The position numbers and the translations under genes were made by a program. From assembly GCA_017550335.1 (NCBI GenBank), contig JAFZPM010000027.1:1-64000 (forward strand): a stretch of DNA of 64,000 bases, in the 5' to 3' direction. Source of the DNA: Paludibacteraceae bacterium (lineage in GTDB: Bacteria > Bacteroidota > Bacteroidia > Bacteroidales > Paludibacteraceae). Positions 27,760 to 35,803 of this stretch are shown here, piece after piece; position 1 is the first letter of the stretch; every line of letters starts with the position of its first letter. The notes beneath the pieces were generated by a model. The model did no database searches and had not been told where the DNA came from. It saw nothing but the letters and a program-made list of their open reading frames with translations.

Positions 27760-28173
27760 CTATGCGAAGTTCAGGATGGTGGTCAGCCGGTTCTGAACCT
27801 TCGCGAGCACCCTCCGCATCCTCTCCTCGTCGGGGTTCTCCCTGTTCCCGAGGAGTGCGATGGCCTCCTTGATGAGCTTGCAGTCATCCATGGAGAGAGG
27901 CATCTCCGTGATGGAGTAGTCTGGGTCCGCGTATCTGTAGTAGATCTTGTCGTACACCTCTATCGGGGCGTTGTAGCCCAGTTTGTCGGACCGCATGATC
28001 TGGATGTCCATCTGCACGGTCCGGGTGCACACCCCCTTGGTGATTCCCTCCATGTCGTACAGCGCATCGCTGCACGCATCCACGAGGTCGTCGATCGTCC
28101 ATCTTCTGAATCTGTTTCTCAAACAGTTGTCTATTGTTTTGTACCTTATCAAGGCATTCTTATTGGCTGGCAT
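27760..28173 (-). CDS. HTH-only paralogue of a WYL regulator
   Basis: This encodes 137 residues from ATG at 28173 (MPANKNALIRYKTIDNCL). It is closely similar to the first ~135 residues of the WYL regulator at 33592-34644, including the DNA-binding part KGVCTRTVQMDIQIMRSDKLG and the following YNAPIEVYD. It then ends at a normal stop, with no WYL ligand domain. It may bind the same operators without sensing a ligand, as a competitor or a locked regulator, or be a gene remnant. Its leader contains a structured RNA with a terminator (28195-28470) and an operator-like dyad (28493-28511) matching those of rlaP and rtcB. Confidence 0.75.
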   Translation of the reverse strand: MPANKNALIRYKTIDNCLRNRFRRWTIDDLVDACSDALYDMEGITKGVCTRTVQMDIQIMRSDKLGYNAPIEVYDKIYYRYADPDYSITEMPLSMDDCKLIKEAIALLGNRENPDEERMRRVLAKVQNRLTTILNFA

Positions 28174-28194
28174 AATTGTTTCTTCATTTTGTGA

Positions 28195-28240
28195 TAAAAA
28201 AATAGTTGGGATTTCCTTCGGTAAGGATGTCCCAACTATC
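28195..28240 (-). terminator. Intrinsic terminator in the leader of the HTH-only gene
   Basis: On the minus strand TAGTTGGGA/TCCCAACTA (28238-28230 with 28211-28203), with an inner TCCTT/AAGGA stem, precedes seven T (28202-28196). It lies 22 bp before the start codon. Confidence 0.85.
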
Positions 28241-28470
28241 ACTTGTTTCTTGCTCTCAGTCCGGTCTATTCCGCCGGGAAGAAATAACTATGCTTCGGGT
28301 GTTGAGGTGATCCTATACCGTTTGTGCGAGTTAGACTAAAAAAATAGCGCTCATAACTCTTCCGCTCAAAACGATGATATCGTTGAGCTGAAGTCTTTGA
28401 TGTTATGTCCGCAAATAGTCTCATTCCGTATAGGATTTAATTCATTATTTGTGCATTCTTTTCGGAATGC
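28195..28470 (-). ncRNA. Structured leader RNA or small RNA, about 275 nt
   Basis: From a promoter ending at 28476 the minus strand can fold into a short 5' hairpin (GCATTC/GAATGC, 28470-28453). A long rod of nested stems follows: ATCCTATAC/GTATAGGAT (28436-28428 with 28318-28310), AGACTA/TAGTCT (28421-28416 with 28338-28333), CATAAC/GTTATG (28407-28402 with 28357-28352) and GCTCA/TGAGC (28388-28384 with 28368-28364). It ends in a strong terminator at 28195-28240, before the start codon at 28173. It may be an independent ncRNA or an attenuator for the HTH-only gene. A 6S-like RNA is another possibility. No protein fits here. Confidence 0.55.
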
Positions 28471-28475
28471 GGGTG

Positions 28476-28511
28476 CAAATTTATAACATTAGAACGAAAT
28501 CTTTTTGCGTA
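28476..28511 (-). promoter_or_regulatory. Operator-promoter of the 28.2-28.5 kb transcript
   Basis: Read on the minus strand: TACGCAA-AAAGA-TTTCGTT (28511-28493), 13 bp, then TAAATTTG with its G at 28476. The dyad matches the perfect TACGCAA-N5-TTGCGTA sites at 34721 and 35692 in 12 of 14 arm positions, and has the same distance to the TTTG box. Confidence 0.65.
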
Positions 28512-28641
28512 GATGGGGAAAAATTTGTGCGGCAGTTGTCAAGTAATCCTTGACAACTGAATTCTTGTCTAATTCCCTTTCCTTGAATATGTTATTAATG
28601 TGAAGACTAATGTTTTGTTTGGAGGTTTCAAAAAGGATCGT

Positions 28642-28790
28642 CATCTGTTGTTACGTGAGCTCCACTATTTCCTCGCTCATTCTCACTTCCGGGTTCCTGA
28701 CGGACGACATGCATTGATTTTTTGTGAATCATTGTAATTATATCGTCCGTTATGATTATCTTTACCTATTCGCCGGATGACGGATGATGA
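28642..28790 (+). repeat. Duplicated leader block, copy 1
   Basis: These 149 bp are repeated at 29902-30050 with two mismatches, exactly 1260 bp away. The block holds a dyad CGGACGA/TCGTCCG (28701-28707 with 28743-28749), an inner TGATT/AATCA stem and a -7-like TATCTTTA (28757-28764), so it is probably the promoter region of the RDD gene. Confidence 0.85.
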
Positions 28791-28863
28791 TCCATGCCTA
28801 ACTGTCTGTCAGGTTTTTAGACCATGGATGAACCAGTTATTTTTAACCGAATATGATAATGCT

Positions 28864-29841
28864 ATGGATGACACGAAAAAAGCAAGTCGAGTAGAATGGT
28901 TATGCGCCGCGATGATCGATTTCATCCCGGTGGTGCTTCTTTATTATTTGGATTCCTTTCTGTGTAGGCGCATGTGTTTCTGTGGCACTCTGTCCGTATT
29001 GGCTATTCTGCTTGCCGTTTATATGTTGTTGAAGGATTACCTCTTTGACGGAAGAAGTTTTGGAAAACGATTCGTGGATATCCGGGTCGTGTGGCCGGAG
29101 GATTCAGACAAGTCTTGCCTGATCATTCGAAATTTGCCCCTCAGTTTGATGGTTCTTTTGTGGGGATGTCATGATATGTCGCAGATTTTTGAACTTCCTT
29201 CCAATTGGTTGAAACTAGGTTTTGAACTCTATATATGGGTTGATTTAATATGTGTCGCGCTGAAGGGGAAAACCTTGGGGGATTGTCTTGCCCATACAAG
29301 CCTGGAGGTGTGTGGGGATCCGAACTATGTGCTTCATAAAAAGGCGACGAAACGGATTGCATGTCTCGTCATCGTGCTGATTCTGTCTCTTCGTGAAGCA
29401 AGCTTTATCTTTCCTTCAAACCTTCTGTATACATGTGAGTCACTTATGGGAATTATTTATCCCTTTGTGCTCTATTTGGCTCATTTCTTCCCTTATATGT
29501 GCGCTCTGTATGTTTTATATAAAATTATAAAAACCTATTTACAGGGTGATGGCATTGATGTGGAGATTGTTGTTATGATCTTGATCCTATTAATTGCCGT
29601 TCCTGTCATCTGTTTTCTATTGATGTCATTCCTCGATAGATTTTCACCTCCTTCTGATATCTTCCCGATTCTTTTTATTGCGTTGATGATTGTTGCGGTA
29701 ATAGTGTTTCCGGTGGTGTATCTGTGTGAAGAAATCGTCAGGAGAAAAGATCTGAGATGGCTCATTTATATGATGGTTCTTTCGGAAGAGATCTTTAGCC
29801 TTTTCCCTTATCTCTTCTATTTGATAAATGAATCATATTGA
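28864..29841 (+). CDS. RDD-like membrane protein, copy 1
   Basis: This encodes 325 residues from ATG at 28864 (MDDTKKASRVEWL), the first start shared with the tandem copy. The RDD pattern is seen in RVEWLCAAMIDFIPV, KDYLFDGRSFGKRFVDIRV and the RNLPL segment. At least six hydrophobic helices span the rest, and the family role is not established. The segment CVALKGKTLGDCLAHTSLEV is shared by both copies. The second half has diverged more than the first. It is transcribed from the duplicated leader block at 28642-28790. Confidence 0.75.
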   Translation: MDDTKKASRVEWLCAAMIDFIPVVLLYYLDSFLCRRMCFCGTLSVLAILLAVYMLLKDYLFDGRSFGKRFVDIRVVWPEDSDKSCLIIRNLPLSLMVLLWGCHDMSQIFELPSNWLKLGFELYIWVDLICVALKGKTLGDCLAHTSLEVCGDPNYVLHKKATKRIACLVIVLILSLREASFIFPSNLLYTCESLMGIIYPFVLYLAHFFPYMCALYVLYKIIKTYLQGDGIDVEIVVMILILLIAVPVICFLLMSFLDRFSPPSDIFPILFIALMIVAVIVFPVVYLCEEIVRRKDLRWLIYMMVLSEEIFSLFPYLFYLINESY

Positions 29842-29901
29842 GTTGAATAAGAGTGCTTTGCTTCCTTGTATGAAGGGGAAAAACATATTTCTCCGCCATT
29901 C

Positions 29902-30050
29902 CATCTGTTGTTACGTGAGCTCCACTATTTCCTCGCTCATTCTCACTTCCGGTTTCCTGACGGACGACATGCATTGATTTTTTGTGAATCATTGTGATTA
30001 TATCGTCCGTTATGATTATCTTTACCTATTCGCCGGATGACGGATGATGA
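29902..30050 (+). repeat. Duplicated leader block, copy 2
   Basis: This is the second copy of the 149-bp block at 28642-28790 (two mismatches). It has the same dyad (29961-29967 with 30003-30009) and the same -7-like element. Sequence diverges sharply after 30050. Confidence 0.85.
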
Positions 30051-30126
30051 CTCCATGTCAGTTTGTCTGTCAGGTCCTTAGACCATGGGCGAACCAGTTT
30101 TTTTTATCAAATGTGTTTTTAATGTT

Positions 30127-31089
30127 ATGGATGACACGAAAAAAGCAAGTCGAGTAGAATGGTTATGCGCCGCGATGATCGATTTCATCCCGGTGGTGCT
30201 CTTTTCTTATTTGGAGATCTTCTTGGGAAAACACCTGTGCCTCTCGGAAACCATCTCCGCATTGGCCATTCTGCTTGCCGTTTATATGTTGTTGAAGGAT
30301 TACCTCTTTGACGGAAGAAGTTGGGGAAAACGATTCGTGGATATCCGGGTCGTATGGCCGGAGGATTCAGACAAGGCTTGCCTGATCTATCGAAACTTGC
30401 CCCTCAGCCTGATGATTCTTTTGTGGGGATGGCGGGACTTGGAGCAGATCATTCACATTCCTTACTATATGTTGAGATTTGGGTTTGTGCTCTATATATG
30501 GGCTGATCTTATTTGTGTCGCGCTAAAGGGAAAAACCTTGGGGGATTGTTTTGCCCATACGAGCCTGGAGGTGTGTGGGGACCCGAACTATGTGCTTCAT
30601 AAAAATGCGACGAAACGGATTGCCTGTTTCATCATCGTGCTGATAATGTCTCTTTATGAAGCGGGCTATATCTCTCCTTCAAACCTTCTGTTGACAGGTA
30701 AGCCATCAGAGGATTATTCTCTCGTTTTCTATGTGAATAGCTTGTACTATATCTTTCTTTTTTCATGCTCTCTATTTGTTTCATATAAAATTATAAGAGA
30801 GTATTTACAGGGTAAGGGCATTGATGTGGTGGTGATTATTATGATTGTGATCTTATTATTTGTCCCTCCCGTCATCAAATTGCTGTCTCTTCTATGGTTG
30901 ATGATTCCCAATAAGATTCTTCTTATTTCTTTTATATTGATGCATATTGTGTCAGTGATGGTCCCTGTGGTGTATCTGTGCGAAAAAATCGTCAATAGGA
31001 TAGAATTGAGATGGGTCATTTACGTGTTGGCTTTGGCGGGTACGATTTGTAGTAATATTTCTAATATATTCATATTTTTTCGTTTCTGA
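30127..31089 (+). CDS. RDD-like membrane protein, copy 2
   Basis: This encodes 320 residues, starting MDDTKKASRVEWLCAAMID as in the neighbour. It keeps the RDD segment KDYLFDGRSWGKRFVDIRV and the loop LKGKTLGDCFAHTSLEV, followed by several membrane helices. The first ~170 residues are very similar to copy 1, the last ~120 much less. The pair arose by tandem duplication of about 1.26 kb. Confidence 0.75.
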   Translation: MDDTKKASRVEWLCAAMIDFIPVVLFSYLEIFLGKHLCLSETISALAILLAVYMLLKDYLFDGRSWGKRFVDIRVVWPEDSDKACLIYRNLPLSLMILLWGWRDLEQIIHIPYYMLRFGFVLYIWADLICVALKGKTLGDCFAHTSLEVCGDPNYVLHKNATKRIACFIIVLIMSLYEAGYISPSNLLLTGKPSEDYSLVFYVNSLYYIFLFSCSLFVSYKIIREYLQGKGIDVVVIIMIVILLFVPPVIKLLSLLWLMIPNKILLISFILMHIVSVMVPVVYLCEKIVNRIELRWVIYVLALAGTICSNISNIFIFFRF

Positions 31090-31208
31090 TTTTCAAATAT
31101 TAAAGCAGCATGTGAGGGGACCGTTTCTCTGTGAAGGAAAAATTTTGTAGAATATGGTCCGCTATGATGATATTCACTCTTTCCCTTTGCCGGAATCGTA
31201 TTTTTCCC

Positions 31209-31239
31209 CTTGTTTTTTTGCTTAAATTAAGTAAATTTG
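31209..31239 (+). promoter_or_regulatory. Promoter of the TPR protein gene
   Basis: TTG at 31210-31212, 19 bp, then TAAATTTG at 31232-31239 fits the Bacteroidetes consensus. A leader hairpin ACTTCGG/CCGAAGT follows directly. Confidence 0.6.
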
Positions 31240-31327
31240 TGTACTTCGGATTGCCCGAAGTGTGATTGTGAACGATAATGTTATGTTTCTGTTCGTTTAT
31301 GTTGTTAATTTATAATCGTCTTCGAAA

Positions 31328-32386
31328 ATGGGAAAGAAATTCATTTGTCTTTTTAGCCTGCTCTCATTGTGTGTGCTAAGTGTGTTTGCCGTCGATCCTC
31401 ATGCCGATTCCATATCAAGTTATCTGAAGCGGGGTGATACGGCGAGTGTTTACAAGGAGTTCGCTCAGTGGCAAAAGGATGATCCTGATTCGCCCAACAT
31501 CGCTGACACGTGGGCATGGTATTATCTCGGGGTGGGCTATACCCAAAATGTCAGGATGGATAGCGTGGCTCCCTCGGGTGTCGAGGACTATATGCTGCTG
31601 ATGGGCGAAAATGGCAAATCGGAGTACATCTATATGGATGTCAAAGTCAAGTGCGATTCCATAAAGAAGGGCCTCCAGATCATCGACGGGGAGATCGCCA
31701 AACACCCTGACTGCATGAATCTCTACCTTACAAAAGGTGATATGCTCGTTTTCCTTGCCAGTAAATGCTCCCATGAGTCGATAGAGCAGGATAACGTGGA
31801 TTTCCATCATGAGAAGGATAACATGACGGAGAAGGAACGGTTTAATTATTTGATGACGAAGGCGTTGGCTCACCCTGTTTTTGAGGGTGACATGTCTGTG
31901 GTGGTCGGCTTGGCCGATAGCGTGGTCGTGAACTATGGCAAGATGCTGGACCGTTCGTTGGTCAACGCTAACCAGTGGTATGACCTTTATGATCAGAAGA
32001 TGGAGAATGGGGAGTCGAGTATGATGGAGAGTTTACAATCCTCGGTTCTCTCCCTGATGCATAATGCGAATTATGAGGCTGCGGAAAAATTGAACGATAT
32101 GATCCTGAAGGTTTATCCGAAACGTTATGACTATAGGAATAACAAGGCGATGCTTGCGATGATCAAACACGATTTCACTGGTGCGTTGTCGCAGTTTGAG
32201 GTGCTGCACAAAGATTTCCCAAAAGACGATATCATCACCTTCAATATGGCGGAGACCTATTGCCATTTGCAAAATTATAAGTCGGCGAAGAAGTTGTTCA
32301 AGTCTCTTACGAAATCGTCGAATAAGAATGTCGCAAAAGCGTCGGAAAGCAGGTTGGAAGATCTTAATAAGATCGGTAAAAAATAA
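31328..32386 (+). CDS. Secreted TPR-like protein
   Basis: This encodes 352 residues. A signal peptide (MGKKFICLFSLLSLCVLSVFA) is followed by TPR-like helix pairs. The clearest are at the C-terminus (YEAAEKLNDMILKVYPKRYD, ALSQFEVLHKDFPKDD, YKSAKKLFKSLTKSSNKN). It is a relative of the 319-residue protein at 44627-45586, sharing GVEDYMLLM against GVDDYMPLT. It is probably periplasmic or surface-exposed, with unknown partner. A lipoprotein gene follows 12 bp downstream. Confidence 0.75.
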   Translation: MGKKFICLFSLLSLCVLSVFAVDPHADSISSYLKRGDTASVYKEFAQWQKDDPDSPNIADTWAWYYLGVGYTQNVRMDSVAPSGVEDYMLLMGENGKSEYIYMDVKVKCDSIKKGLQIIDGEIAKHPDCMNLYLTKGDMLVFLASKCSHESIEQDNVDFHHEKDNMTEKERFNYLMTKALAHPVFEGDMSVVVGLADSVVVNYGKMLDRSLVNANQWYDLYDQKMENGESSMMESLQSSVLSLMHNANYEAAEKLNDMILKVYPKRYDYRNNKAMLAMIKHDFTGALSQFEVLHKDFPKDDIITFNMAETYCHLQNYKSAKKLFKSLTKSSNKNVAKASESRLEDLNKIGKK

Positions 32387-32398
32387 TGGATTCAATAC

Positions 32399-33043
32399 AT
32401 GGAACAGAACATGAAATCACTTGAAAGAAAGGAATCCCACGCTGTGAGTATCGTGGTCCTGATGGAATTCGCGGCCCTGCTCTGGTGCTGCGCGCAGTTG
32501 ATGGGTTGCCAGCCCAAATCGGTGGAAACGACGAGTGTGGTGGAGCCGAGCGTCAGTGATACCGTGGCCGTGGAGAAGGAGACGAATTACTTCCCCGCCA
32601 TTGAACGTTACTTCGTGAATGAAATCGGCAAACAGTATGCCGAGGCGGAGTATTGCGTGCCTTTCCATAAGATCGTCTCGGTTGACGAGCGTGACGCGGA
32701 GAACATCTTGGTGTGGGGAGACTTCTGGGTGTTCAACTACAATCGGTCGGGCGATACGCTGAAGACGGTGTCGGGTGGCAACCATCCTGGGTTGCTGCAT
32801 ATCCGCCAAACTGATACGGGCTATGAAGTGATTGGTTTCGACCAAGTGGCCGACGGCTCGGATAACCTGAAGAGCGCCCAACAGATCTTTGGCGATAAAT
32901 ACGAGGCTTTCCACGCTTTCCATAGCAATGAACAGATACGTGAGCAACGTAGGGTGGAGGTCCTCGCGGAGTATGTGCGGAAACAGAACCTCCCTGTCTC
33001 CTATGTCCTGGATTATGGCTGGCCGGTTATTCCGCTGAAATAA
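32399..33043 (+). CDS. Predicted lipoprotein of unknown function
   Basis: This encodes 214 residues (203-210 if a later ATG is used, for example 32411). A hydrophobic stretch ends in LMGC, a lipobox with Cys at residue 37, followed by a Ser/Thr/Val-rich linker. The rest is a compact alpha/beta domain (ILVWGDFWVFNYNRSGDTL, GYEVIGFDQVADGS) that I do not recognise. The start is 12 bp after the TPR gene, and a GNAT gene follows 9 bp after its end, so the three may be one transcript. Confidence 0.65.
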   Translation: MEQNMKSLERKESHAVSIVVLMEFAALLWCCAQLMGCQPKSVETTSVVEPSVSDTVAVEKETNYFPAIERYFVNEIGKQYAEAEYCVPFHKIVSVDERDAENILVWGDFWVFNYNRSGDTLKTVSGGNHPGLLHIRQTDTGYEVIGFDQVADGSDNLKSAQQIFGDKYEAFHAFHSNEQIREQRRVEVLAEYVRKQNLPVSYVLDYGWPVIPLK

Positions 33044-33052
33044 TTAATCTGT

Positions 33053-33595
33053 ATGATAGAGAAAAGGATAACCTCTGCCCAGACTGGCGATCAACAGTTG
33101 AGGCGTCTCTACGAAACGGCTTTCCCCGTGGAGGAACAGATTCCTTGGCAAGACCTCATGGGCTTGGTGGAGGCTATGCCGCTCGATTTCACGGCTTATT
33201 ATGACCATGAGGCTTTGCTGGGTTTCACCATCGTATATCCCCGTAAAACGTTCAATTGGTTCTGGTACTTCGCCGTGCTGGACGAGTTGCGTGGTAAGGG
33301 TATTGGACAACAGATTCTTTCACGGTTGATCGATAAATACAAATCCTCCACCAACATCCTCGATATGGAGTCACCGGAGCAGGTGTGCGATAATACCGAA
33401 CAACGTCGCCGCCGCCATGCCTTCTACCTGCGCAACGGGTTCCGTGACACGGGGGTCGGACGCTCCTTCGGGGGCATCGACTACACTATCATGATCATGG
33501 GTGAGGGCACTTTCACTATGCGTGATTATGATCTTATTATCGATGAATTGCGCTCCTTCTGGAAGGCTATGCCCCAGGAGGGGGAGGAGGCTTAA
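33053..33595 (+). CDS. GNAT family acetyltransferase
   Basis: This encodes 180 residues. The acetyl-CoA-binding motif A is VLDELRGKGIGQQILSRLI (R-x-K-G-I-G), and the C-terminal FYLRNGFRDTG segment is motif B. The substrate is unknown. The TAA stop overlaps the TAA of the converging WYL gene in a shared TTAA (33592-33595). Confidence 0.85.
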   Translation: MIEKRITSAQTGDQQLRRLYETAFPVEEQIPWQDLMGLVEAMPLDFTAYYDHEALLGFTIVYPRKTFNWFWYFAVLDELRGKGIGQQILSRLIDKYKSSTNILDMESPEQVCDNTEQRRRRHAFYLRNGFRDTGVGRSFGGIDYTIMIMGEGTFTMRDYDLIIDELRSFWKAMPQEGEEA

Positions 33596-34644
33596 GGAGT
33601 GGATCCTTCCTTTGTCGGGTCTTCCGGCTCCTTCTCATACATGCTCGTCGCTTGCCTGAATTTGTCCCGCATGAACTCCCTTGCATTCCGTGGGCGAAGG
33701 ATCTGAATGCCTGGTCCGTACGACATGAAGACGGAATACATCTCGAAGTTGATCACCACATTGATGCTGAAGGTGCAACTGCCATCCTCCTTGTTCTCTT
33801 GGATGATCTTCTGCGTGGGATGGATAGGCTTTGTCTGGATGTATTTGCTTTGCTCACGGTTCGCCCAAAAGATGATTTTCCGGGGCGAGTTGTTGATGTT
33901 TTTACTCACACCTATCACATCGTCGAAAAAGTGCTCCGGGTCGAAGTCCGGATTCTCCCGGAAAGGCACATCCGAAGGCTCGACGCTTACGATGCGGTCC
34001 AGCGCCAGATTGTATAGCTGGAGGTTGGTCGCCTTCGAACCGAACAGGAACCAACGGTTGCGGAACTCCTTCAGCAGGTAAGGGCAGAGTATGTACTCGA
34101 CAGGCTCTCTGGCGTTAAATGATTGATACATAATCCGCAACGTCTGCTTGTTGGCAATGTGATTGTATAGCGGAGTGAGCAAACGTATGCCTACTAGGTT
34201 GGGTACACTATCAAAATGAATAATGGGTTTCCTATTATTGCGGGAAATAGCCAATTTGTCTTGCAACCGACTAACCACATCTGCCATCTCGGAAAATTGT
34301 CCAAACCCCTCCAATTGCCGCAGCATATCTACCGCCTCCTGCATGACATCGTAGTCGTTTTGCGACATGGGCATGTTCATGATGGAATAATCCTCTTCCG
34401 CATAGCGGTAGTACTTGTGGTCGTACACCTCGATGGGCGCATTGTACCCTAGCTTGTCGGAGCGCATCATCTGGATGTCGCTCTGTACGGTGCGCACGGA
34501 AACCCCTTTGCTGATCCCCTCCATCTCGTAGAGCGCGTCGGAGCAGGCCTCGACTAAATCCTCGAGCGTCCACCGCCGATAGGGGTTGCGTAGACAGTTG
34601 TCTATGGTCTTGTAGCGTATCAACGCATTCTTGTTGGCTGGCAT
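33592..34644 (-). CDS. WYL-domain transcription regulator of the RNA-repair locus
   Basis: This encodes 350 residues from ATG at 34644. The N-terminal ~100 residues are a winged-HTH region (KGVSVRTVQSDIQMMRSDKLG). The middle and C-terminal part is a WYL domain (LRIMYQSFNAREPVEYILCPY, NRWFLFGSKATNLQLYNLALDRI). WYL proteins often sense nucleic-acid ends or nucleotides and control defence or repair genes. It is divergent from the rlaP gene and separated from it by the dyad TACGCAA-N5-TTGCGTA, which recurs before rtcB, so it probably binds there. An HTH-only paralogue lies at 27760-28173. Confidence 0.85.
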   Translation of the reverse strand: MPANKNALIRYKTIDNCLRNPYRRWTLEDLVEACSDALYEMEGISKGVSVRTVQSDIQMMRSDKLGYNAPIEVYDHKYYRYAEEDYSIMNMPMSQNDYDVMQEAVDMLRQLEGFGQFSEMADVVSRLQDKLAISRNNRKPIIHFDSVPNLVGIRLLTPLYNHIANKQTLRIMYQSFNAREPVEYILCPYLLKEFRNRWFLFGSKATNLQLYNLALDRIVSVEPSDVPFRENPDFDPEHFFDDVIGVSKNINNSPRKIIFWANREQSKYIQTKPIHPTQKIIQENKEDGSCTFSINVVINFEMYSVFMSYGPGIQILRPRNAREFMRDKFRQATSMYEKEPEDPTKEGSTP

Positions 34645-34720
34645 ATTTCCCTTGTTTACATCTATGCTAATATAGCCCTTTCTGCCGAAAAAATTCGTTC
34701 GAATGTAAAATTTTTTCAGG

Positions 34721-34756
34721 TACGCAAATAGATTGCGTAGTGGGTATTTTATTTTG
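34721..34756 (+). promoter_or_regulatory. WYL operator and promoter of rlaP
   Basis: A perfect dyad TACGCAA-ATAGA-TTGCGTA (34721-34739), 13 bp, then TTATTTTG ending at 34756. The dyad sits where a -33 box should be. The flank AATTTTTTCAG is also shared with the rtcB site. Confidence 0.8.
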
Positions 34757-34816
34757 CAGTGTGTTTTAAAGGAGACCGATGTTTGGGGTCTGATATTGAT
34801 ATACAAAAAGAAGAGA

Positions 34817-35647
34817 ATGATGGAAACTGGAAATTTGAACAAATGTCTTGAAATGACGAACTTCAGTGCGGATTACATGGAGAAAGTCGCCATTCCTACG
34901 CATCTCAGGGAGGTGGAGGAAGAGTTTGGTGTGAAGATCCTGCTGGCTGTTGAGTCAGGCAGTCGCGCATGGGGCTTCGAGTCAAAGAACAGCGATTGGG
35001 ACGTGCGTTTCATCTATGTGCACAAGCCTGAATGGTACTTTATGATCAGGGAGCAACGTGATGTGATCGAGCGTATGTACGACGACGATGTGGACTTGGC
35101 AGGATGGGAACTGCGGAAGGCGCTCGTGTTGTTCAGCCGTGGAAATCCATCATTGCTCGAATGGTTCAATTCGCCTAAGATTTATTATAAAAATGAAGAG
35201 TTCATCCGGCGAATTTTGGAGGTGGAATCACTTTGTTTCAATCCTATCAAAGGTATGTACCACTACAACAGCATGTACAACAAGCACAATGAGCGATACC
35301 TGCAGAAGGATGGCTGCTCTGCTAAACGTTTCCTATACTACCTTCGGGGTGTATTGGCTTGTAAATGGATCGAAAAGAACCTGTCAATGCCTCCTGTAGC
35401 GTTCAAGGAACTTGTGGAGGGTGTTGTGGAGGATGCGGAAATAAAGGTTCAGATAGACCGTTTGCTTCAGCTGAAAAAGAGTGGAAACGAGTGTGATTTA
35501 CAGTTGGTCGATGCCGGGTTGCAGCTCTTCACCCATCGGTTGGCGGACTATTACGATGCGCGCATCGGTTCATTCCGACCGGAACAGCAAAGGATTTCAC
35601 ACGAAAAGCTGGACGCTATATTGTATGATATGGTCCTATCCCAATAG
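34817..35647 (+). CDS. RlaP-type RNA-repair nucleotidyltransferase (DNA polymerase beta fold)
   Basis: This encodes 276 residues from ATG at 34817, chosen because the promoter box ends at 34756 and earlier frames would begin before it. The Pol-beta signature is GSRAWGF followed by SDWDVRFIYV (GS...DxD), the metal-binding site. The rest (VLFSRGNPSLLEWF, MYHYNSMYNKHNERY) fits the predicted nucleotidyltransferase family linked to RtcB in RNA-repair operons (PF10127, from memory). It probably adds or restores nucleotides on damaged RNA ends. Next comes rtcB, with the same operator. Confidence 0.8.
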   Translation: MMETGNLNKCLEMTNFSADYMEKVAIPTHLREVEEEFGVKILLAVESGSRAWGFESKNSDWDVRFIYVHKPEWYFMIREQRDVIERMYDDDVDLAGWELRKALVLFSRGNPSLLEWFNSPKIYYKNEEFIRRILEVESLCFNPIKGMYHYNSMYNKHNERYLQKDGCSAKRFLYYLRGVLACKWIEKNLSMPPVAFKELVEGVVEDAEIKVQIDRLLQLKKSGNECDLQLVDAGLQLFTHRLADYYDARIGSFRPEQQRISHEKLDAILYDMVLSQ

Positions 35648-35691
35648 GGAAAAATAGAGTGTTTTTAAAAAACAATGTAAATTTTTTCAGC

Positions 35692-35727
35692 TACGCAAAT
35701 AGATTGCGTAGTGGCATATTTACTTTG
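35692..35727 (+). promoter_or_regulatory. WYL operator and promoter of rtcB
   Basis: A perfect dyad TACGCAA-ATAGA-TTGCGTA (35692-35710), 13 bp, then TTACTTTG ending at 35727. It is nearly identical over about 40 bp to the rlaP site. Confidence 0.8.
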
Positions 35728-35803
35728 CATCGTGAACCTTCCATGCGGGTAGTCGGGTGGGGGTGACACAAGAAGAAAAGTGTAATTTAATAGATTGATA
35801 ACG

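Noticed and set aside
34740..35728. Sigma-54-like TGG...TTGC elements before rlaP and rtcB, recalling RtcR-controlled rtcBA operons
   Set aside because: The GG to GC distances do not fit the -24/-12 rule and differ between the two sites; a TTTG box after a dyad explains both, and no RtcR-like activator is present.
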